Assembly: GCF_900094555.1 (NCBI RefSeq)
Contig: NZ_FMAC01000004.1
Location: forward strand, 434,001-498,000
Origin: Martinezella hainanensis
GTDB taxonomy: Bacteria > Pseudomonadota > Alphaproteobacteria > Rhizobiales > Rhizobiaceae
Direction of reading: 5' to 3'
DNA length: 64,000 nt
Position numbers and translations under genes: made by a program. Positions 56,674 to 64,000 of this stretch are shown one piece after another. Under the pieces are notes generated by a model. The model was not told the origin of the DNA. It made no database searches and worked only from the letters and a program-made list of their open reading frames with translations. Each line of letters opens with the position of its first letter. Positions within the stretch are counted from its first letter, which is position 1.

Positions 56674-57054
56674 ATGGATATGCGCACTCCTCTGGGCAAA
56701 GTCCGCGGTCTCGGTTCCGCCAAGGAAGGCACCGATCATTTCTGGCGTCAGCGCCTGACCGCCGTTGCCAACGTTCCCCTCTTCCTTTTCTTCGTCATCT
56801 TCCTGATCATCTATGCCGGCGCGCCCTATGCGGAAGTCGTGCATGCGATCTCGAACCCGATCGTGGCCGTCATCTTCGGCCTGATGGTGATCTCCGGCGT
56901 CATTCACATGAAGCTCGGCATGCAGGTCATCATCGAGGACTATGTCCACGGCGAATTCGGCAAGATCGTCCTTCTCATGCTCAACACGTTCTTTGCGATC
57001 ATCATGGCCGGGCTCTGTCTTTTCGCCATTCTGAAGATCGCGTTCGTAGGATAA
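56674..57054 (+). CDS. sdhD: Succinate dehydrogenase membrane anchor subunit
   Basis: The 126-residue SdhD has three helices, [21 protein letters not shown] at the start and the haem-binding histidine region in [17 protein letters not shown]. It completes the membrane arm with SdhC. It ends 7 bases before sdhA. Confidence 0.95.
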   Translation: MDMRTPLGKVRGLGSAKEGTDHFWRQRLTAVANVPLFLFFVIFLIIYAGAPYAEVVHAISNPIVAVIFGLMVISGVIHMKLGMQVIIEDYVHGEFGKIVLLMLNTFFAIIMAGLCLFAILKIAFVG

Positions 57055-57061
57055 TTGCATC

Positions 57062-58918
57062 ATGGCACCGAACTCATCCGCTCAGAATGGGGCTGCCCAG
57101 AACGGGAAAGCCTACAAGTATATCGATCACTCCTATGACGTGATCGTCGTCGGCGCCGGCGGCGCCGGCCTGCGCGCCACGCTTGGCATGGCCGAGCAGG
57201 GCTTCCGCACCGCCTGCATCACCAAGGTCTTCCCCACCCGTTCGCACACCGTCGCGGCGCAGGGCGGCATTGCCGCCTCGCTGCAGAACATGACGCCGGA
57301 TAGCTGGCAGTGGCACCTCTACGACACCGTCAAGGGCTCCGACTGGCTCGGCGACGTCGACGCGATGCAGTACATGGTCATGGAAGCGCCGAAGGCCGTC
57401 TACGAACTCGAGCATTACGGCGTGCCGTTCTCGCGCAACGAGGAAGGCAAGATCTATCAGCGCCCGTTCGGTGGCCACATGCAGAATTTTGGCGAAGGAC
57501 CGCCGGTGCAGCGCACCTGCGCTGCCGCCGACCGTACGGGCCACGCCATCCTGCACACGCTCTATGGCCAGTCGCTGCGCAACAACGCCGAATTCTTCAT
57601 TGAATACTTCGCGCTCGATCTCATCATGTCCGATGACGGCAGCCGCTGCACCGGTGTTGTCGCCTGGTGTCTCGATGACGGCACAATCCATCGCTTCGCC
57701 GCCAAGATGGTCGTGCTGGCGACCGGCGGCTACGGTCGCGCCTATTTCTCGGCCACTTCGGCCCATACCTGCACCGGCGACGGTGGCGGCATGGTGGCCC
57801 GCGCCGGCCTGCCGCTGCAGGACATGGAATTCGTGCAGTTCCATCCGACCGGCATCTACGGTTCGGGCTGCCTGATCACCGAAGGCGCGCGCGGCGAAGG
57901 CGGCTATCTCGTCAATTCCGAGGGCGAGCGCTTCATGGAACGCTATGCTCCTTCGGCGAAGGACCTTGCCTCGCGCGACGTCGTTTCGCGCTGCATGACG
58001 CTTGAAATCCGCGAGGGACGCGGCGTCGGCAAGAACAAGGATCACATCTTCCTGCATCTCGACCATCTCGATCCGGCGGTGCTGCACGAGCGTCTGCCGG
58101 GTATTTCCGAGAGCGCCCGCATCTTCGCCGGCGTCGACGTGACCCGCGACCCGATCCCGGTCCTGCCGACCGTTCACTACAACATGGGCGGCATTCCGAC
58201 GAACTACTGGGGCGAAGTGCTGAACGCCGACAGCAACAATCCCGAGCGCGTGCTGCCGGGCCTGATGGCCGTCGGCGAAGCCGGCTGCGCTTCGGTGCAC
58301 GGCGCCAACCGCCTCGGCTCCAACTCGCTGATCGACCTCGTGGTCTTCGGCCGCGCCGCCGCCATCCGCGCCGGCCAGGTCATCGACCGCGACGGTCCGG
58401 TGCCAGCCCTCAATGTTGCGGCCTGCGACAAGATCATGGATCGCTTCGATCGCCTGCGCCACGCCAGCGGCTCGACGCCGACGGCTGCACTTCGCGAGAA
58501 GATGCAGCGCGCCATGCAAGAAGATGCCGCCGTGTTCCGCACCCAGGAATCGCTGGAATCCGGCGTCCGCCGCCTTTCGGAGATCTGGAAGGAAATGGCC
58601 GACATCAAGGTCACCGACCGTTCGCTGATCTGGAATTCCGACCTCGTCGAAACGCTGGAACTGCACAATCTGATGGCCAACGCCATCACGACGATCTACG
58701 GCGCCGAGGCCCGCAAGGAAAGCCGTGGCTCGCATGCCCGCGAAGACTATACCGAGGGCAAGTTCGCTGGCCGCGACGACGAGAACTGGCGCAAGCATAC
58801 GCTTGCCTGGGTCAACGATGCAGGCGATGTGAAGCTCGACTATCGTCCCGTTCACACCGACCTGATCGCCGAAGGCATCGATCCGCACAAGATCGAGCCG
58901 AAGGCACGCGTGTACTGA
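57062..58918 (+). CDS. sdhA: Succinate dehydrogenase flavoprotein subunit
   Basis: SdhA oxidises succinate to fumarate on covalently bound FAD. The 618-residue protein has GAGGAGLRA (nucleotide fold), the FAD-linking His in [11 protein letters not shown] (H62), [23 protein letters not shown] and the C-terminal [13 protein letters not shown]. An N-terminal extension of about 20 residues precedes the fold. Confidence 0.97.
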   Translation: MAPNSSAQNGAAQNGKAYKYIDHSYDVIVVGAGGAGLRATLGMAEQGFRTACITKVFPTRSHTVAAQGGIAASLQNMTPDSWQWHLYDTVKGSDWLGDVDAMQYMVMEAPKAVYELEHYGVPFSRNEEGKIYQRPFGGHMQNFGEGPPVQRTCAAADRTGHAILHTLYGQSLRNNAEFFIEYFALDLIMSDDGSRCTGVVAWCLDDGTIHRFAAKMVVLATGGYGRAYFSATSAHTCTGDGGGMVARAGLPLQDMEFVQFHPTGIYGSGCLITEGARGEGGYLVNSEGERFMERYAPSAKDLASRDVVSRCMTLEIREGRGVGKNKDHIFLHLDHLDPAVLHERLPGISESARIFAGVDVTRDPIPVLPTVHYNMGGIPTNYWGEVLNADSNNPERVLPGLMAVGEAGCASVHGANRLGSNSLIDLVVFGRAAAIRAGQVIDRDGPVPALNVAACDKIMDRFDRLRHASGSTPTAALREKMQRAMQEDAAVFRTQESLESGVRRLSEIWKEMADIKVTDRSLIWNSDLVETLELHNLMANAITTIYGAEARKESRGSHAREDYTEGKFAGRDDENWRKHTLAWVNDAGDVKLDYRPVHTDLIAEGIDPHKIEPKARVY

Positions 58919-58935
58919 TCTGAGAGGAACTGACC

Positions 58936-59715
58936 ATGGTTGAACTCGCTCTCCCCAAGAACTCTCAGATGCGCGAAGGCAAGGTCTGGCCGAAGCCGGT
59001 CGGCGCCAAGAATACGCGCGAATTCCGCGTCTATCGCTGGAGCCCGGATGACGGCCAGAATCCGAGCATCGATACCTATTATATCGATGTCGACGATTGC
59101 GGCCCGATGGTGCTCGACGGTCTGCTCTACATCAAGAACAAGATCGACCCGACGCTGACGCTGCGCCGCTCCTGTCGCGAAGGCATTTGCGGCTCCTGCG
59201 CGATGAACATCGATGGCACCAACACGCTCGCCTGCACCAAGGGTCTCGACGAGATCAAGGGCACGGTGAAGATCTATCCGCTGCCGCACATGCCCGTCGT
59301 CAAGGACCTCGTGCCGGATCTGACGAACTTCTACGCCCAGCACCGCTCGATCGAGCCCTGGCTGAAGACGGTATCGCCGCCGCCGGCCAAGGAATGGAAG
59401 CAGAGCCATGAGGACCGCCTGAAGCTCGATGGTCTCTACGAGTGCATTCTCTGCGCCTGCTGCTCGACCTCCTGTCCGAGCTACTGGTGGAACGGCGACC
59501 GCTATCTCGGCCCCGCTGTCCTCCTGCAGGCCTATCGCTGGCTGATCGACTCCAGAGACGAAGCCAAGGGCGAACGCCTCGACAACCTCGAGGACCCCTT
59601 CCGCCTCTATCGTTGCCACACGATCATGAACTGTGCCCAGACCTGCCCGAAGGGTCTGAACCCGGCCAAGGCAATCGCCGAAATCAAGAAGATGATGGTC
59701 GAGCGGCGGGTCTGA
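58936..59715 (+). CDS. sdhB: Succinate dehydrogenase iron-sulfur subunit
   Basis: SdhB carries the three Fe-S clusters between FAD and quinone. The 259-residue product has the [2Fe-2S] cysteines C80, C85, C88 and C100 (CREGICGSC), the [4Fe-4S] set [12 protein letters not shown] (C170 to C180) and the [3Fe-4S]/[4Fe-4S] [14 protein letters not shown]. It closes the sdhCDAB operon. Confidence 0.97.
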   Translation: MVELALPKNSQMREGKVWPKPVGAKNTREFRVYRWSPDDGQNPSIDTYYIDVDDCGPMVLDGLLYIKNKIDPTLTLRRSCREGICGSCAMNIDGTNTLACTKGLDEIKGTVKIYPLPHMPVVKDLVPDLTNFYAQHRSIEPWLKTVSPPPAKEWKQSHEDRLKLDGLYECILCACCSTSCPSYWWNGDRYLGPAVLLQAYRWLIDSRDEAKGERLDNLEDPFRLYRCHTIMNCAQTCPKGLNPAKAIAEIKKMMVERRV

Positions 59716-59732
59716 CCCGCTGCTTCGATCTT

Positions 59733-59768
59733 TTTCGACGCGCCCTCAATGCTCAGGGGGCGTCGAAA
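59733..59768 (+). terminator. Stem-loop after sdhB, possible terminator
   Basis: A 14-bp stem with one mismatch (TTTCGACGCGCCCT at 59733-59746 with 59755-59768) and an 8-base loop, 18 bases after the sdhB stop. It has no strong U tract, so termination is less certain than at acnA or argG. Confidence 0.5.
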
Positions 59769-59962
59769 TTCGCCGCTTCCGTGTATTTTACCTCTGGTTC
59801 GGTGGGTTGAGCCTTGAAACCACCCGATTCTTGTCCAGCTATGGCCTTCGGCAATTTGTGGCGGTATCGACTTGATTAACCAAAGTGAAATACGATAATT
59901 CGGACATCATTAAACATCACTTTGCAGATGTCAGCGGTGGACAATCAATCAGGAGTGTGATG

Positions 59963-60490
59963 ATGCAGTTTAGATATGCAGTGACGGCTGCGGTGATTGG
60001 CCTGTCGCTTGCCGGTTGCCAGCGCACGGCATACAATAACGACAGTTATTCGTCTCCGGCACCACTGCAGGCTCAGCCTGTTCCCTCGGTTCAATCCAGC
60101 CAGCTTCCGCCTCCCGGCGCGGGTAACGGTTCGCAATTCCCGGCAGCGCCGGCGAGCGCGCCGAATGCGGCCAATCCTGCGCAGCAGCAGGCGATGGCGG
60201 CCTCGGCCATGGATGTCACGAAGGAATCGATGGTCGGCAGCTGGAAGGTCAGCAACGGCGGATCGAGCTGCGACATGTTCCTGACGCTGACGAACCTCGG
60301 CAGCGGCTCGCGCGGCGGTACGCGCGGCTGTGCGGGCGAGCTCACCTCGATGGGTTCGTGGGAAGTTTCGGGCAAGCAGGTTCTGCTGAAGAACCGCGAC
60401 GGCTCCACGATCGGCACCGTCTACAAGACCGCCGATTCGCGTTTCGACGGTTCGACCGCCTCCGGCCAGCCGCTCAGCCTCAGCCGATAA
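59963..60490 (+). CDS. Outer-membrane lipoprotein, AprI/Inh family (Omp19-like)
   Basis: The 175-residue product starts with a lipoprotein signal ([19 protein letters not shown], lipobox LAGC). A Pro/Ser/Gln-rich linker of about 70 residues follows, and then an AprI/Inh protease-inhibitor-like beta-barrel ([36 protein letters not shown]). Brucella Omp19 has this structure and inhibits proteases; the same may hold here. The start is 59963, with ATG at 59960 and an upstream AGGAG also in reach. Confidence 0.9.
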   Translation: MQFRYAVTAAVIGLSLAGCQRTAYNNDSYSSPAPLQAQPVPSVQSSQLPPPGAGNGSQFPAAPASAPNAANPAQQQAMAASAMDVTKESMVGSWKVSNGGSSCDMFLTLTNLGSGSRGGTRGCAGELTSMGSWEVSGKQVLLKNRDGSTIGTVYKTADSRFDGSTASGQPLSLSR

Positions 60491-60502
60491 GCTTATTTGA
60501 AA

Positions 60503-60533
60503 GGGGCAGCATCCTTTGGGTGCGCCCCATTTT
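60503..60533 (+). terminator. Weak hairpin between the Omp19-like gene and zapE
   Basis: GGGGC (60503-60507) with GCCCC (60524-60528), then ATTTT. The stem is short, so this may be a weak terminator, and the spacing leaves zapE close behind. Confidence 0.4.
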
Positions 60534-60553
60534 GCACAGGCGGATATTTCCCC

Positions 60554-61717
60554 ATGCAGCCCATGCCAGATTACTCGATCAGCGTCTGCGAACAGCTGAA
60601 GGCGCTGACGGCGTCCGGGTCCCTTCAGGTGGATTCGGCGCAGATGGATGTGGCGAAAATGCTGGACCGCGTGCTCGCCGATCTCAAGCGGAAGCGGCCC
60701 GCTGCCAAATCCAGCGCGCTCGGCTGGATGTTTGCCGCGCGCAAGAAGTCCGTCGAGGCGATCAAAGGCCTCTACATTCACGGCAGCGTTGGCCGCGGCA
60801 AGACCATGCTGATGGACATGTTCTTCTCGATGGCGCCCTGCCAGAAGAAGCGCCGGGCGCATTTTTTTGAGTTCATGACCGATGTGCACAATCGCATCGC
60901 GGCGCAGCGGCTGAAATTCAAGAACGGCGAGACGAAGCAGGCCGATCCCATACCGCCCGTTGCCGCCGATCTCTACGCCGAAGCCGAACTGCTGTGCTTC
61001 GACGAATTCACCGTCACCGATATTGCCGATGCGATGATCCTGTCGCGGCTTTTTTCCGAGCTGTTCTCGCTCGGCTGCGTGTTGATCGCCACCTCGAATG
61101 TCGAGCCCGACAATCTCTATCGCGACGGGCTCAATCGAGGCCTCTTCCTGCCCTTCATCGATCTCTTGAAGAAGCATGTCGACGTGGTGACGCTGGATTC
61201 GCCGACCGACTACCGCATGGAGAAGCTGAACAGCCAGCCCGTCTATCTGACGCCGCTCGATCAGCGCACCGACATGGCAATGGATGCATCCTGGATGCAG
61301 GCGCTGCACGGCCGCAAGGCGCAGCCGGCGGAGATCCCGATGAAGGGGCGATCCATCCACGTGCCGCTCGCCGTCGAACGCATGGCGCGTTTCTCCTTCG
61401 CCGATCTTTGCGACGCGCCGCTCGGGCCAGCCGATTTCCTCGCCATCGCCGAACGTTTCGATACGATCTTCCTCGATCGCGTGCCGAGGCTCGGGCCGGA
61501 CAAGCGCAACCAGACCAAGCGCTTCATCATTCTCATCGACACGCTCTACGATCACAATATCCGTCTTTATGTGTCTGCCGCTGCCATGCCGGAGGATCTT
61601 CTGGAGGAGCGGCGCGGGACGGAAGGCTTCGAATTCGACCGCACGGCATCGCGGCTTTTCGAGATGCGCAGTGCCGAATATCTGGCCCAGACTCCGGCCA
61701 GGCGCGCTGCCGAGTAA
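60554..61717 (+). CDS. zapE: Cell division ATPase ZapE (AFG1-like)
   Basis: ZapE is an AFG1-type P-loop ATPase linked to Z-ring constriction and low-oxygen growth. The 387-residue product has GLYIHGSVGRGKTM (Walker A, about 73-85), LLCFDEFTVTD (Walker B), ATSNVEPDNLY, and the sensor region near RFIILIDTLYDHNI. The start at MQPMPDYSIS matches; a 19-codon extension upstream is discounted. mdh and sucC follow after 180 bases. Confidence 0.93.
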   Translation: MQPMPDYSISVCEQLKALTASGSLQVDSAQMDVAKMLDRVLADLKRKRPAAKSSALGWMFAARKKSVEAIKGLYIHGSVGRGKTMLMDMFFSMAPCQKKRRAHFFEFMTDVHNRIAAQRLKFKNGETKQADPIPPVAADLYAEAELLCFDEFTVTDIADAMILSRLFSELFSLGCVLIATSNVEPDNLYRDGLNRGLFLPFIDLLKKHVDVVTLDSPTDYRMEKLNSQPVYLTPLDQRTDMAMDASWMQALHGRKAQPAEIPMKGRSIHVPLAVERMARFSFADLCDAPLGPADFLAIAERFDTIFLDRVPRLGPDKRNQTKRFIILIDTLYDHNIRLYVSAAAMPEDLLEERRGTEGFEFDRTASRLFEMRSAEYLAQTPARRAAE

Positions 61718-61736
61718 CAAATCGGTGACAGAATAT

Positions 61737-61752
61737 CTTACGTTTACGTAAG
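61737..61752. promoter_or_regulatory. Inverted repeat between zapE and mdh
   Basis: CTTACGT (61737-61743) and ACGTAAG (61746-61752) form a perfect 7-bp inverted repeat with a 2-base spacer, 145 bases before mdh. It could be an operator for the mdh-suc operon or a weak terminator stem of zapE; no strong U tract follows. Confidence 0.35.
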
Positions 61753-61795
61753 TTATTTTCGATCTAACCGATTGAAATTCCTGATCTCAAAATAA

Positions 61796-62860
<1,065 letters not shown>

Positions 62861-62887
62861 TTTCCGCGTTCCAACAGGGATAAATCC

Positions 62888-64000
<1,113 letters not shown>

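Noticed and set aside
57074..58888. About 600-codon open frame opposite sdhA
   Set aside because: Antisense shadow of a conserved gene; no start signal or recognisable domain.

Overview
The window reads as an ordinary chromosomal segment of an alphaproteobacterium of the Rhizobiaceae (Rhizobium/Agrobacterium type). This rests on a GC-rich, GC-biased coding style, on gene order (ccmABCDG divergent from acnA; hemC-hemD-mitofilin-hemY divergent from tsaD-gpsA; sdhCDAB, then an Omp19-like lipoprotein, zapE and mdh-sucC), and on rhizobial intergenic palindromes. The species cannot be named from the sequence alone. No rRNA, tRNA, CRISPR array, insertion sequence or prophage was recognised.

Layout. 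1-3610 (minus): trmD (cut by the window start), rimM, rpsP, chorismate mutase and ffh, a translation and protein-targeting block. 3988-5990: an unrecognised protein translationally coupled to a metallo-beta-lactamase-fold hydrolase. 6060-7368: an AHSA1-like protein and an AT-richer orphan membrane protein. 7484-12523 (plus): dapF, a MiaB-like tRNA methylthiotransferase, ftsY, a YciB-like membrane protein and a DUF2585 protein, mostly with overlapping start/stop codons. 12767-16061 (minus): cytochrome c maturation genes ccmA, ccmB, ccmC, ccmD (57 codons) and ccmG, with repeats inserted in the gaps. 16325-19015: aconitase. 19274-22425: DUF1223, DUF2794, an acetyltransferase and a Bax-inhibitor-1 homologue. 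22621-26606: a YbbA/YbbP-type ABC exporter divergent from a TesA-like esterase. 26675-31948: small housekeeping enzymes (thpR, LMW-PTP, pterin dehydratase, IalB-like protein, rlmN, LysE-type exporter). 32017-39735: SDR, a ParDE toxin-antitoxin pair, argG, two MarR regulators each divergent from a likely target (LysE-type exporter; glutathione transferase) and an M3 peptidase. 39938-47043: typA, GNAT, ppa, YggT/YggU, an MFS transporter, a poly-gamma-glutamate-hydrolase-like protein, a class I glutamine amidotransferase and TerB. 47156-55906: the hem block and the tsaD-gpsA-YciI-EVE-methyltransferase run. 56210-64000: succinate dehydrogenase, the Omp19-like lipoprotein, zapE, mdh and sucC (cut by the window end).

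The genes make functional sense together: co-translational targeting (ffh, ftsY), cytochrome c assembly, haem synthesis and TCA-cycle enzymes (acnA, sdhCDAB, mdh, sucC). Apart from ParDE and the 6.6-7.4 kb orphan gene there is little accessory DNA.

The most interesting signal is repetitive. At least four families of short palindromic repeats lie in the gaps. One family, resembling the rhizobial intergenic mosaic elements, also sits twice inside the ftsY reading frame, in frame, and adds about 16 codons each time to the acidic N-terminal linker of FtsY. No clearly new multi-gene system was found; the uncharacterised genes are listed as such.
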